Shown: piece by piece, positions 7,297 to 15,936 of the stretch
Layout: each line of letters begins with the position of its first letter
Numbering within the stretch: position 1 is the first letter of the stretch
From: Thiotrichales bacterium
GTDB lineage: Bacteria; Pseudomonadota; Gammaproteobacteria; Thiomicrospirales; Thiomicrospiraceae
Direction: 5' to 3'
Length of the DNA stretch: 33,814 bases
NCBI GenBank assembly: GCA_014763835.1
Contig: JACXUQ010000001.1
Coordinates: forward strand, 1-33,814
Made by a program: the position numbers and the translations under genes
The notes under the pieces: model-generated
The model's input: the letters and a program-made list of their open reading frames with translations, nothing else
Told to the model about the DNA's origin: nothing
Database searches by the model: none

Positions 7297-7515
7297 ATGT
7301 CGCCAGAGAAGATTCAAGAGATGATTCAAGCCGCCATTCCTGACTGTCAGGTGGAAATGAGTGGTGCAGACTGCAACTTTGCCGTGGTGGTGACGAGTCT
7401 GTCATTTGCGGGTAAAAGTCCGTTGCAGCGTCACAGAATGGTGAATGATGTGTTTAAGGCTCAATTTGAGAGCGGTGAACTACACGCCCTGTCAATCAAG
7501 ACCCAAGTAGAATAA
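7297..7515 (+). CDS. ibaG: IbaG, BolA-family protein
   Basis: A 72-aa BolA-fold protein. The helix-turn-helix-like stretch has SFAGKSPLQRHRMVNDVF, matching the BolA motif F-x-G-K-S-x-x-x-R-H-x-x-V. BolA-family proteins bind [2Fe-2S] clusters together with monothiol glutaredoxins; the cysteines at DCQ and DCNF may take part, which is inference. The symbol is chosen from position, since ibaG (yrbA) lies between mlaB and murA in many gammaproteobacteria. Ribosome binding site GGAAGAG precedes the ATG. Confidence 0.93.
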   Translation: MSPEKIQEMIQAAIPDCQVEMSGADCNFAVVVTSLSFAGKSPLQRHRMVNDVFKAQFESGELHALSIKTQVE

Positions 7516-7559
7516 GTCGATTGACGCCAACGCAAAGAATTGAGTTTTAAAGTAGAAGT

Positions 7560-8822
7560 ATGGATAAATTAGTCATTGACAGTCGCGGGCATCTGGAAGG
7601 GTCGGTAGAAATCTCCGGTTCCAAAAACGCCGCTTTACCGATTTTGATGGGATGTCTTTTGGCGGAAACGCCGGTGATCTTGTCGAATGTGCCGCACCTC
7701 AAAGATGTGACGACAACCATTCAGTTGCTCGTTTCGATGGGGGTCCAGGTGATGTTCGACGAGCGTTTGAATATCGAAATCGACGCCTCTAATGTCACGC
7801 TGAAAGAAGCCGAGTATGAGTTGGTGAAAACCATGCGTGCCTCGATTCTGGTGCTGGGTCCTTTGCTGGCGCGTTTTGGCGAGGCGAAAGTGTCTTTGCC
7901 CGGCGGCTGTGCAATCGGTTCGCGGCCGGTAAATATCCATATAGACGGTATGCGCCAAATGGGCGCGGATATTGTGGTGGAACACGGTTATATCGTTGCC
8001 AAGGCGGGGCGTTTGCAGGGTGCAGATATTACCATGCATCCGGTGACGGTGACCGGTACCGAGAACTTGTTGATGGCAGCCGTTCTGGCCGAAGGCACCA
8101 CGACCTTGCGCAATGCCGCGCGTGAGCCGGAAGTGGTCGATTTGGCGCATTTTCTGAATGCCATGGGGGCCAAGATTTCCGGTATCGGTACCGATACGAT
8201 GGTTATTGAAGGGGTCGAGTCGCTTAAGGGTGTTAACTATACCGTGATTCCAGACCGTATTGAGGCCGGTACCTATCTGGCGGCTGCAGCGTTGACGCAA
8301 AGCAAAATCACCGTGACCAAGGCTAATCCCGAACATCTGACCGCTGTGTTGGACAAGTTTGTGGAAGCCGGTGCCTTGATTGAGACGACGCCGGATACGA
8401 TTACGCTGGATATGCGTGGTCGCGCGCTAAAGCCGGTAAACATTGTCACCGATCCCTATCCTTTGTTTCCGACGGATATGCAGGCGCAGTTTCTGGTCAT
8501 GAATGCCGTTGCCGAAGGTGAATCGACGATTAAAGAAACGATTTTTGAAAACCGTTTTATGCATGTCTCCGAATTGATTCGCATGGGGGCGGATATCCGC
8601 GTTGAGGGCAACACCGCTTTTATCCGTGGTGTTAAACAGTTGAAAGGCGCACAAGTGATGGCCACCGATTTACGTGCCTCGGCCAGTCTGATTCTGGCCG
8701 GCTTGATTGCAGATGGTGAAACCGTGGTGAATCGCGTTTATCACATTGACCGTGGTTACGAATTGATTGAAGAAAAGTTCCATAAGCTAGGTGCGCATAT
8801 CTATCGTTTAAGCAACGAATGA
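7560..8822 (+). CDS. murA: UDP-N-acetylglucosamine 1-carboxyvinyltransferase MurA
   Basis: A 420-aa cytoplasmic enzyme (E. coli 419) that transfers enolpyruvate from PEP to UDP-GlcNAc, the first committed step of peptidoglycan synthesis. Lys22 and Asn23 sit in SGSKNAALPI, the active-site Cys is Cys117 in LPGGCAIGSRP, and the catalytic Asp lies in YPLFPTDMQAQF. Because the loop residue is Cys and not Asp, the enzyme should be sensitive to fosfomycin; this is inference from the family. It follows ibaG by 44 bp with a weak ribosome binding site. Confidence 0.98.
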   Translation: MDKLVIDSRGHLEGSVEISGSKNAALPILMGCLLAETPVILSNVPHLKDVTTTIQLLVSMGVQVMFDERLNIEIDASNVTLKEAEYELVKTMRASILVLGPLLARFGEAKVSLPGGCAIGSRPVNIHIDGMRQMGADIVVEHGYIVAKAGRLQGADITMHPVTVTGTENLLMAAVLAEGTTTLRNAAREPEVVDLAHFLNAMGAKISGIGTDTMVIEGVESLKGVNYTVIPDRIEAGTYLAAAALTQSKITVTKANPEHLTAVLDKFVEAGALIETTPDTITLDMRGRALKPVNIVTDPYPLFPTDMQAQFLVMNAVAEGESTIKETIFENRFMHVSELIRMGADIRVEGNTAFIRGVKQLKGAQVMATDLRASASLILAGLIADGETVVNRVYHIDRGYELIEEKFHKLGAHIYRLSNE

Positions 8823-8835
8823 CGCCATTTATTTG

Positions 8836-8856
8836 AAGTGCGAGAACGCGCTTTTA
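8836..8856 (+). terminator. Weak hairpin between murA and hisG
   Basis: AAGTGCG and CGCGCTT form a 7-bp stem (one G-T pair) with the loop AGAA, followed by only four T. It may be a partial terminator that lowers read-through from the envelope operon into hisG. Confidence 0.4.
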
Positions 8857-8889
8857 CGAATTTTAATTTTTAAGTTATTGATGTAGATT

Positions 8890-9531
8890 ATGAAACAGCC
8901 ATTGACGATTGCGCTCTCCAAAGGGCGTATCTACGAAGATACCGTGCCTTTATTGGAAGCGGCAGGGATTCATCCGTTGGAAGATCCGAGCAAAAGCCGT
9001 AAATTGATTATTCCGACCAATCATGACCATGTACGTTTGTTGATTGTACGCGCAACCGATGCGCCGACGTATGTGGCGCATGGTGCGGCGGACATCGGTG
9101 TGGCCGGCAAGGATGTGTTGATGGAGGCGCCGGAACACAATCTTTACGAATTGCTGGATTTGCAGATTGCCAAGTGCAAATTGATGGTGGCGGGTCCGGA
9201 AGTGGAAAAACCGCACGGCCATCGTTTGCGTATTGCCACCAAATATTTGAAATCGGCACAGGCGTATTATGCGCAAAAAGGCGAGCAGGTCGACTTGATT
9301 AAACTGTACGGTTCGATGGAAATCGCCCCTTTGATCGACCTGGCAGACCGTATTGTGGATTTGGTGGATACCGGTAATACCTTGCGTGCCAATGGACTGG
9401 TGCCGATGGAGCATATCGCGGATATCAGTTCGCGTCTGATTGTGAATCAGCATGCTTATAAAACCAAATTTGAACAGATTAATGAAATTGTAAAACAGTT
9501 CCAAACAGTAATAGAGAGTCAAAATGCTTAA
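8890..9531 (+). CDS. hisG: ATP phosphoribosyltransferase, short form HisG
   Basis: A 213-aa enzyme joining ATP and PRPP, the first step of histidine synthesis. It starts LTIALSKGRIYEDTVPLLEAAG and carries the PRPP-loop stretch RIVDLVDTGNTLRANGL. It lacks the C-terminal ACT-like domain found in 300-aa HisG proteins, so it belongs to the short class that works and is feedback-regulated as a complex with HisZ. No hisZ is in this window; it is expected elsewhere. The stop overlaps the start of hisD by 8 bp. No clear ribosome binding site precedes the ATG. Confidence 0.96.
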   Translation: MKQPLTIALSKGRIYEDTVPLLEAAGIHPLEDPSKSRKLIIPTNHDHVRLLIVRATDAPTYVAHGAADIGVAGKDVLMEAPEHNLYELLDLQIAKCKLMVAGPEVEKPHGHRLRIATKYLKSAQAYYAQKGEQVDLIKLYGSMEIAPLIDLADRIVDLVDTGNTLRANGLVPMEHIADISSRLIVNQHAYKTKFEQINEIVKQFQTVIESQNA

Positions 9532-10825
9532 TATTCGTCGTTTATCTGCTAACGCAGCAGGCTTTAGAAAAGAGTTGGATACCCTTCTGGCTTGGGAAAC
9601 CGTTTCAAATGAGTCGGTCAACAATGTGGTTAAAGAGGTGGTTGAAAAAGTTCGCACTGAAGGTGATGCGGCGCTGTTGGAGTACACGGCACGTTTTGAC
9701 CGTATGAGCCTGAACAGTGGTGCCGAGTTGGAAATCCCGATGGAACGCATCCAGCAAGCCTTGAAAAACATCCCGGCCGATCAGCGTGAAGCGCTGGAGT
9801 TGTCCGCGCAGCGTGTTAAGGCTTACCACGAAAAACAGATTAATGAGTCTTGGACCTATACTGAAGCCGACGGCACCATGCTCGGTCAGCAGGTTACCCC
9901 GCTGGATAGCGTTGGTTTGTATGTTCCGGGCGGAAAAGCGGCTTATCCTTCATCGGTGATTATGAACGCAATTCCTGCCAAAGTGGCTGGTGTTAAGACT
10001 TTGATTATGGTGGTACCGACGCCTGACGGTGAAGTCAACGAGATGGTATTGGCGGCGGCCGCGATCTGTGGTGTTGATCGTGTCTTCACATTGGGTGGCG
10101 CGCAAGCAGTCGCGGCCTTGGCTTATGGCACGCAAACCGTGCCGGCGGTGGATAAAATTGTCGGCCCTGGCAATATTTATGTGGCCACGGCCAAGCGTAT
10201 GGTGTTTGGTACGGTGGGTATCGACATGATTGCCGGCCCTTCAGAGATTTTGGTGTATTGCGACGGTAAAACCAATCCGGATTGGATTGCCGTGGATCTA
10301 TTCTCGCAAGCCGAGCACGATGAAGATGCCCAGGCGATTTTGGTGACCCAGGATGCGGCTTTTGCCGAAAAAGTCTATGAAAGCATGAACCGTCTGTTGC
10401 CGACCATGCCGCGCCAGGCGATTATCCGCAAGGCGTTGGAAGACCGTGGTGCGATTATTGTGGTGGACAACGAGGCGCAGGCGATTGAGATGATCAATAT
10501 CATCGCGCCGGAGCACTTGGAGTTGTCGGTGGACGATCCGAAAGCCTTGTTGCCGAAAATCCGCCATGCGGGTGCAATCTTTATGGGGCGTTATACAGCG
10601 GAAGCGTTGGGCGACTACTGTGCAGGTCCTAACCACGTGTTGCCAACTTCGCGTACCGCGCGTTTCTCTTCTCCGCTGGGTGTGTACGACTTCCAAAAAC
10701 GTTCGAGCTTGATTATGTGCTCGGAAGACGGTGCGAATATGCTAGGTCGGGTAGCCGGTATCTTGGCGGACGGAGAAGGCTTGCAGGCGCACGCCGCTTC
10801 AGCGCGTTACCGTGTTAAAAGCTAA
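9524..10825 (+). CDS. hisD: Histidinol dehydrogenase HisD
   Basis: A 433-aa zinc enzyme (E. coli 434) oxidising L-histidinol to L-histidine in two NAD-dependent steps. Visible are the signature region VGPGNIYVATAKR, IDMIAGPSEILV, the zinc ligands in FSQAEHDEDAQAIL (Gln and His), the catalytic pair in IAPEHLEL (Glu-His), and AGPNHVLPT. A histidine near the C-terminus (GLQAHAASA) supplies the last ligand. It overlaps hisG by 8 bp with GAGAG upstream of its ATG. hisC, which often follows in related genomes, is absent; a strong terminator ends the unit. Confidence 0.98.
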   Translation: MLNIRRLSANAAGFRKELDTLLAWETVSNESVNNVVKEVVEKVRTEGDAALLEYTARFDRMSLNSGAELEIPMERIQQALKNIPADQREALELSAQRVKAYHEKQINESWTYTEADGTMLGQQVTPLDSVGLYVPGGKAAYPSSVIMNAIPAKVAGVKTLIMVVPTPDGEVNEMVLAAAAICGVDRVFTLGGAQAVAALAYGTQTVPAVDKIVGPGNIYVATAKRMVFGTVGIDMIAGPSEILVYCDGKTNPDWIAVDLFSQAEHDEDAQAILVTQDAAFAEKVYESMNRLLPTMPRQAIIRKALEDRGAIIVVDNEAQAIEMINIIAPEHLELSVDDPKALLPKIRHAGAIFMGRYTAEALGDYCAGPNHVLPTSRTARFSSPLGVYDFQKRSSLIMCSEDGANMLGRVAGILADGEGLQAHAASARYRVKS

Positions 10826-10851
10826 ACCTGTTTCTTTAGAGGAATCAGTCG

Positions 10852-10881
10852 AAAAAACCACCGTTATTGGTGGTTTTTTTT
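10852..10881. terminator. Terminator after hisD
   Basis: AAAAAACCACC and GGTGGTTTTTT form an 11-bp stem around GTTATT, with an eight-T run on the plus strand and an A run upstream. It could also work on the minus strand, but no minus gene needs it here. Confidence 0.9.
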
Positions 10882-10904
10882 GCCTTGAATAAAGGAGATT
10901 TGAG

Positions 10905-11645
10905 ATGTTGCGTGAGGATTTGATTGCATACCTGCGTGAGTTTCTGCAGGTAAGTGAGTATAAAGACTATGCCCCGAATGGCCTGCAGGTTGAGGGTAAG
11001 TCGGAGATCAAGCGTATTGTGACCGGTGTGACGGCCTGCCAGGCACTGATTGATGCGGCGATTATGCGCAATGCCGATGCGATTATGGTGCATCACGGTT
11101 ATTTCTGGAAAAGTGAGCCGGTCGAGATTGTCGGCTTCAAACAGAAGCGCATCAAGAGTCTGTTGGCGCACGACATCAATCTGCTGGCGTATCACTTGCC
11201 GCTGGACGGTCATCCGGAATTGGGCAACAATGCCATGCTCGGCAAGCTCTGGGGCTTGGAAGATGTTACGCCGCAACCCGGCCTGTTGAGATTGGGAAGA
11301 TTGCCCGAAGCGCAATCGATAGAAGCATTTTTGACGAATGTTTCCGCAAGTTTGAACAGGCCGGTTCTGCATTTGCCGGGCGGCCCTGAAAGGGTGCAAA
11401 CCATCGCCTGGTGCAGTGGTGGTGCGCAGGGTTATATCGACCAGGCCATTGCTTGGGGGGCGGATGTCTATATTAGCGGCGAGGTATCGGAGCAGACGAC
11501 GCATTTGGCGGCGGAAGGCGGCATTCACTATCTGGCGGCAGGACATCATGCAACGGAACGCTTGGGTATCAAGGCGTTGGGTGAGCATTTGGCGGAAACC
11601 TTTGGGCTGGATGTGGAGTTTGTGGATATTGCCAATCCGGTTTGA
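10905..11645 (+). CDS. ybgI: Nif3-like dinuclear metal-centre protein (YbgI family)
   Basis: A 246-aa protein matching the Nif3/YbgI/DUF34 family (E. coli YbgI 247 aa), toroidal hexamers with two metal ions per subunit. Metal-ligand motifs are visible: VHHGYFWKSEP, HLPLDGHPELGNN and, near the C-terminus, GGIHYLAAGHHATE. The cellular role is not established; links to metal handling or cofactor repair have been proposed for the family. Strong ribosome binding site AAAGGAGAT. It stands alone between the hisD terminator and petABC, an arrangement seen in other gammaproteobacteria that keep his and pet genes close. Confidence 0.94.
   Translation: MLREDLIAYLREFLQVSEYKDYAPNGLQVEGKSEIKRIVTGVTACQALIDAAIMRNADAIMVHHGYFWKSEPVEIVGFKQKRIKSLLAHDINLLAYHLPLDGHPELGNNAMLGKLWGLEDVTPQPGLLRLGRLPEAQSIEAFLTNVSASLNRPVLHLPGGPERVQTIAWCSGGAQGYIDQAIAWGADVYISGEVSEQTTHLAAEGGIHYLAAGHHATERLGIKALGEHLAETFGLDVEFVDIANPV
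11278..11288 (-). repeat. CAACAGGCCGG motif copy
   Basis: Minus-strand copy inside the Nif3-family gene (read on the plus strand as CCGGCCTGTTG, codons for P-G-L-L). Its flank TCT/GGTT matches the wider consensus CTCAACAGGCCGGGT. Confidence 0.6.
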
Positions 11646-11746
11646 GTTGGCAAAAAGTCTATGGAGGGTGTAAAAACCCAGTAATTAAATAATTAAATGG
11701 CCTTTTATAGATAAAATTTATTTTTATAGGTATAAGTAGATTGGGA

Positions 11747-11775
11747 TTTAAGTTTGCCCGTCGGTTGGGTAGAAT
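11747..11775 (+). promoter_or_regulatory. Candidate promoter for petABC
   Basis: TAGAAT (11770-11775) lies 17 bp after TTTAAG (11747-11752) and 36 bp before the petA start. An AT-rich stretch (about 11683-11735) upstream could act as an UP element. The -35 is poor. The 166-bp intergenic region shows no other structure. Confidence 0.33.
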
Positions 11776-11811
11776 ACGGTTCATTTCCTTGTGAACAATA
11801 GGAAGACAGTT

Positions 11812-12426
11812 ATGTCGGTAACAGATAAAAATACAGGCGTGGATTTGAAACGCCGGAAAATCCTAACGGGCGCAACAGGGGTCGTGGGTGCGGCCGGGGC
11901 TACCTTTTTAGCGGTGCCTTTTGTCAGTTCTTGGCAACCGAGTGAAAAAGCCAAAGCGGCGGGCGCACCGGTGGATATTGATTTGCAGGCTTTGCAACCC
12001 GGGCAGATGTTGACGGTTTCATGGCGCGGCAAACCGGTGTGGGTGGTGCGTCGCACCCCTGAAATGCTGGCAAATCTGGCGTCATTGGATGGGAAATTGC
12101 GTGATCCTGCTTCACAAGAGTCCATTCAGCCTGGCTATTGTCAGAATGCAACCCGTGCGGTGAATCCAGAGTATCTGGTTGTGGTCGGCATCTGTACCCA
12201 TTTGGGGTGTGCACCTTTGTATCGTCCGGCGATCGGTTCGCCGGATGTCGGGGCGGATTGGCAAGGCGGTTTCTTCTGCCCGTGTCACGGCTCGCGTTTC
12301 GACTTGGCCGGTCGAGTTTTCCAATCGGTGCCTGCGCCGACTAACCTGGAAATTCCGCCACATCGTTTTATCAATGATCACCTAGTGCGTATCGGTGAAG
12401 ATCCTCAACAAGAAGGAGTGGCTTAA
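11812..12426 (+). CDS. petA: Rieske iron-sulfur subunit of cytochrome bc1
   Basis: A 204-aa membrane-anchored protein carrying the high-potential [2Fe-2S] cluster that accepts electrons from ubiquinol. Box 1 is CTHLGC (Cys128, His130 as ligands; Cys133) and box 2 is CPCHGS (Cys156, His159 as ligands; Cys158), with the Cys133-Cys158 disulfide expected. The N-terminus has KRRKILTGA followed by a hydrophobic stretch, a Tat-type signal anchor. ATG at 11812 is preferred to an upstream GTG at 11791 because GGAAG lies before it. The stop overlaps the petB start by one base (TAATG). Confidence 0.98.
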   Translation: MSVTDKNTGVDLKRRKILTGATGVVGAAGATFLAVPFVSSWQPSEKAKAAGAPVDIDLQALQPGQMLTVSWRGKPVWVVRRTPEMLANLASLDGKLRDPASQESIQPGYCQNATRAVNPEYLVVVGICTHLGCAPLYRPAIGSPDVGADWQGGFFCPCHGSRFDLAGRVFQSVPAPTNLEIPPHRFINDHLVRIGEDPQQEGVA

Positions 12427-13664
12427 TGTCTTACCAAGACCAACCACAAACCAAACGTGCGTCCTTATTGTCATGGCTGGATCGTCGTTATCCGATCGTC
12501 AGCACGTGGAACGAACACGTAGGCGAATATTACGCGCCTAAAAACTTCAACTTCTGGTATTTCTTCGGCTCTTTGGCCTTGCTGGTGCTGGTGAATCAGT
12601 TTATCACCGGTATCTGGCTGACGATGAGTTATAAGCCGAGTGCGGCGGAGGCCTTCAACTCCATCGAATACATTATGCGTGATGTGGAATGGGGTTGGTT
12701 GATTCGTTATATGCACTCCACCGGCGCGTCCGCGTTCTTTATCGTCATTTATCTGCACATGATGCGCGGTTTGTTATACGGCTCTTATAAAGAGCCACGT
12801 GAATTGGTGTGGATTCTCGGGATGTTCCTGTTCCTGGTGTTGATGGCGGAAGCCTTTATGGGCTATCTGTTGCCTTGGGGGCAGATGTCTTACTGGGGTG
12901 CGCAGGTTATCATCTCGTTGTTCGGTGCGATTCCGGTCATCGGGCCTGATCTGGCGTTGTGGGTGCGCGGTGATTTCGTTATCTCCGATGCGACCTTGAA
13001 CCGTTTCTTTGCACTGCACGTCATTGCCTTGCCATTGGTGCTGATTATCCTGGTATTCATGCATATCGTCGCTTTGCACAAGGTGGGGTCTAACAACCCG
13101 GATGGCGTGGAAATCAAAAAATACAAGAATGAAGCGGGTCTGCCGATCGACGGTATTCCGTTCCATCCTTACTATTCGGTCAAAGACTCATTCGGTGCAG
13201 TCTTCTTTATGATTCCGTTTGCGTTGATTGTCTTCTATTGGCCGGAAGGCGGTGGATTCTTCCTGGAACCACCCAACTTTGAGCCGGCCAATCCGTTGAA
13301 GACGCCAGAGCATATTGCACCGGTATGGTATTTCACTCCATACTATGCGATTTTGCGTGCGGTGCCGGACAAGTTTTTGGGTGTGGTCGCCATGGGCGCG
13401 GCGATTGCGGTGTTGTTTGCCATGCCGTGGCTGGATCGTTGTAAGGTGAAGTCGATCCGCTACCGTGGTACTTCCTTTAAATTGCTGTTGACCATGTTTG
13501 TGGTGAGCTTTGTGGTACTGGGTTATTTGGGAACGCAGCCTGCAACGCCTGAATTGACTAAGTTGGCGCAGATTTTTACCGTCTTGTATTTTGCGTTCTT
13601 CCTAGTTCTGCCGTTTACCTCCGTGCATGAACAGACCAAGCCTGTACCAGAGAGGGTTCACTAA
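12426..13664 (+). CDS. petB: Cytochrome b subunit of cytochrome bc1
   Basis: A 412-aa inner-membrane protein with eight expected membrane helices, carrying two b hemes and the quinol sites. Heme-ligand histidines are His97/His111 and His198/His213; the second pair is 15 residues apart, as in cytochrome b6, and not 14 as in mitochondrial-type cytochrome b. The quinol-oxidation motif reads PVWY (APVWYFTPYYAILRAVP) in place of the common PEWY, so the usual catalytic Glu is Val. To my knowledge both traits occur in other gamma- and betaproteobacterial bc1 complexes. The subunit is unsplit. It overlaps petA and petC by one base each. Confidence 0.98.
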   Translation: MSYQDQPQTKRASLLSWLDRRYPIVSTWNEHVGEYYAPKNFNFWYFFGSLALLVLVNQFITGIWLTMSYKPSAAEAFNSIEYIMRDVEWGWLIRYMHSTGASAFFIVIYLHMMRGLLYGSYKEPRELVWILGMFLFLVLMAEAFMGYLLPWGQMSYWGAQVIISLFGAIPVIGPDLALWVRGDFVISDATLNRFFALHVIALPLVLIILVFMHIVALHKVGSNNPDGVEIKKYKNEAGLPIDGIPFHPYYSVKDSFGAVFFMIPFALIVFYWPEGGGFFLEPPNFEPANPLKTPEHIAPVWYFTPYYAILRAVPDKFLGVVAMGAAIAVLFAMPWLDRCKVKSIRYRGTSFKLLLTMFVVSFVVLGYLGTQPATPELTKLAQIFTVLYFAFFLVLPFTSVHEQTKPVPERVH

Positions 13665-14329
13665 TGAAAAAAATCATCTGGATATTGAGTTTTTCGGCCA
13701 CTCTTTTGGCCATGCCGTTTACGACCCAAGCGGCAGGTGGCCCCGGCATTGAATTGGAACCGGCCCATAACAATCTGCGCGATGCGGACTCTTTGCAGCG
13801 CGGTGCTGTGTTGTTCTCCAACTACTGCATGGCGTGTCATTCGGCCAAATACATACGCTACAACCGTATCGCCAGAGATATCGGCTGGAGCGATGAGCAA
13901 GTTATACAGCAGATGGCGTACGGCCTGAATAAAGTGGTGGATGAAGTACAAACCCGCATGTTACCGGGTGTGGCAATGGATGTGCTGGGAACGGAGCCGC
14001 CGGATCTGTCGTTGATGGCTCGCTTGAAAGGCACAGATTACATCTATACTTTCCTGCGCGCCTATCATCAGGATGAAAACGGTAACTGGGATAACACCGT
14101 GCTTAAAGGAACTTCCATGCCAAACGTATTGGAAGGCATTCAGCGTCACGCGTCTGCGGAAGACTATGCACAAGCCGCGCGTGATATCGCTAACTTCCTC
14201 GAGTATGTGGGCGAACCGGCCAAAATGGATCGTATGGATCTAGGCTGGAAAGTCATCGCTTTCCTGTTGGTGCTGTTGCTATTGACTTACGTGCTCAAAA
14301 AAGAGTATTGGAGAGATATTAAGCATTAA
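13664..14329 (+). CDS. petC: Cytochrome c1 subunit of cytochrome bc1
   Basis: A 221-aa protein with a cleavable signal (likely cut after TTQA) and one C-terminal membrane anchor (WKVIAFLLVLLLLTYVL). The heme-c site is CMACH (Cys55, Cys58, His59), followed by SAKYIRYNR as in cytochrome c1; the axial Met is probably in KGTSMPNVL. It passes electrons from the Rieske protein to soluble cytochrome c. Last gene of petABC, closed by a terminator. sspA/sspB, often next in related genomes, are not here. Confidence 0.97.
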   Translation: MKKIIWILSFSATLLAMPFTTQAAGGPGIELEPAHNNLRDADSLQRGAVLFSNYCMACHSAKYIRYNRIARDIGWSDEQVIQQMAYGLNKVVDEVQTRMLPGVAMDVLGTEPPDLSLMARLKGTDYIYTFLRAYHQDENGNWDNTVLKGTSMPNVLEGIQRHASAEDYAQAARDIANFLEYVGEPAKMDRMDLGWKVIAFLLVLLLLTYVLKKEYWRDIKH

Positions 14330-14347
14330 GCAGAACTCCTGTTTCAG

Positions 14348-14377
14348 AGCCCGCTAAATAGCGGGCTTTTTGTTTTT
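14348..14377 (+). terminator. Terminator after petABC
   Basis: AGCCCGCT/AGCGGGCT forms an 8-bp stem with loop AAAT, then TTTTGTTTTT. Confidence 0.9.
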
Positions 14378-14418
14378 ATGGCGATAAAATAGAGCCATTG
14401 TCAGAATGAGGATCAAGC

Positions 14419-15777
14419 ATGGCCAAAATCAAGAATGCTTATGTCTGCACCGAGTGCGGTGCCGAGCATAGCCAATGGCAGGGGCAGTGCATGGCCTGCA
14501 AGGCTTGGAACACCCTGAAAGAAATTAAGCTCGGAACAAGCAAAACCAAAACCCAACAGGCCGGGTATGCCGGGGCGGGTGACAATCAGGTCAAACATAT
14601 TCATGAGGTCGATCTGGCCGAGGTGCCGCGTCTGGATTCGTCCATGAGTGAGTTGGATCGGGTATTGGGTGGTGGCATTGTGCCCGGGTCGGTGGTGTTG
14701 GTCGGCGGCGATCCCGGCGTGGGGAAGTCGTCGATTCTGTTGCAGGTCATGTGCGAACTTAGTACGCGCATGAAAGTGCTCTATGTGACCGGCGAGGAGT
14801 CGTTGCAGCAGGTGGCGATGCGCGCCAAGCGTATGCAGTTGCCGGACGAGCATTTGCGGCTGTTGACCGAAACAGATGTCGAGGCGATTACGCAGGCGGC
14901 AGTGAAGGAACAGCCTAAAGTGATGGTGGTCGATTCCATTCAAACCATGCAGTTGGCGGAAGTGGCTAGCGCGGCAGGCGGGGTGTCGCAGGTGCGCGAA
15001 ACCGCGGCTTTTCTAACGCGTTTTGCCAAACAGAATAATATTGCGGTGTTTCTGGTCGGGCATGTGACCAAGTCGGGCGATGTGGCCGGTCCACGCGTGT
15101 TGGAGCATATTGTGGATACGGTGCTGTTTCTGGAGGGGCAGTCCGACAGCCGTTTCAGAACCTTGCGGGCTATTAAAAACCGTTTTGGCGCGGTCAATGA
15201 ATTGGGCGTGTTTGCCATGACCGAAAAGGGCATGAAGCAGATCAAAAACCCCTCGGCGATTTTTCTGTCGCGCGGCGACGAGCCGGCACCCGGTTCGGTG
15301 GTGATGGTGATCTGGGAAGGCTCGCGCCCCTTGCTGGTGGAGATTCAGGCGCTGGTGGATGAATCGCCTTACGGCTCTCCGCGTCGGGTTACCGTGGGGT
15401 TGGATCAGAACCGTATTGCCATGCTGTTGGCGGTCATGCATCGTCATGGTGGTGTGCAGGCGGGCGATCAGGATGTGTATGTGAACGTGGTCGGCGGCGT
15501 TAAAGTGAGCGAAACCAGTGCCGATTTGGCGTTGTTGTCGGCGATTTTGTCGAGTATGCGCAATCGCCCTCTGCCGCAGGAGTTGATTATTTTCGGCGAG
15601 GTAGGTTTGGCGGGCGAGATTCGTCCGGTACCAAGCGGGCAAGAGAGGATTATCGAAGCCGCCAAACACGGCTTTAAGCGGGCCATTGTGCCGTTGGCGA
15701 ATGTGCCGAAGGGGGGCGTGCCGGGGATGCAGATTTCGGGTGTTAAGACCTTGCAGCAGGCTTTGGATTTATTATAA
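14419..15777 (+). CDS. radA: DNA repair protein RadA (Sms)
   Basis: A 452-aa cytoplasmic ATPase (E. coli 460) that drives branch migration during recombination and natural transformation. Domains in order: a four-cysteine zinc finger (Cys10, Cys13, Cys24, Cys27), a RecA-like core with Walker A GGDPGVGKSS (97-104 region) and Walker B VMVVDS, the RadA-specific KNRFG motif (254-258), and a C-terminal Lon-protease-like domain lacking protease function. It begins shortly after the petC terminator with a weak GAGGATC binding site. Confidence 0.97.
   Translation: MAKIKNAYVCTECGAEHSQWQGQCMACKAWNTLKEIKLGTSKTKTQQAGYAGAGDNQVKHIHEVDLAEVPRLDSSMSELDRVLGGGIVPGSVVLVGGDPGVGKSSILLQVMCELSTRMKVLYVTGEESLQQVAMRAKRMQLPDEHLRLLTETDVEAITQAAVKEQPKVMVVDSIQTMQLAEVASAAGGVSQVRETAAFLTRFAKQNNIAVFLVGHVTKSGDVAGPRVLEHIVDTVLFLEGQSDSRFRTLRAIKNRFGAVNELGVFAMTEKGMKQIKNPSAIFLSRGDEPAPGSVVMVIWEGSRPLLVEIQALVDESPYGSPRRVTVGLDQNRIAMLLAVMHRHGGVQAGDQDVYVNVVGGVKVSETSADLALLSAILSSMRNRPLPQELIIFGEVGLAGEIRPVPSGQERIIEAAKHGFKRAIVPLANVPKGGVPGMQISGVKTLQQALDLL
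14554..14564 (+). repeat. CAACAGGCCGG motif copy
   Basis: Inside radA, where it encodes Q-Q-A-G in the linker after the zinc finger. Followed by GT, as in the wider consensus. Confidence 0.6.
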
Positions 15778-15780
15778 GAC

Positions 15781-15791
15781 CCGGCCTGTTG
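15781..15791 (-). repeat. CAACAGGCCGG motif copy (intergenic)
   Basis: Lies 3 bp after the radA stop. On the minus strand the context is AAAACTCAACAGGCCGGGT, identical over 19 bases to the copy at 33686-33704. It is single and not paired into a hairpin. Confidence 0.65.
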
Positions 15792-15936
15792 AGTTTTGTG
15801 GGAGCGATTTAGCGGGTTTATCAACGTGGCAGTATTTTTAATGCGAGTTAATCACGAAGCCTTGCTACAATTGGCCTGTTTACGCATTTTTATTTACAGG
15901 TTGTGCGGTAAGAAAATAGAAGACAGAGGAGTGGTC

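Noticed and set aside
13137..13345. Possible defective cytochrome b because PEWY is missing
   Set aside because: PVWY sits at the correct place in an intact frame with all four heme histidines; it is a natural variant.
15778..15936. N-terminal extension of the FadL-like protein to 15796
   Set aside because: The extension has no ribosome binding site and would put 47 residues before a clear signal peptide.
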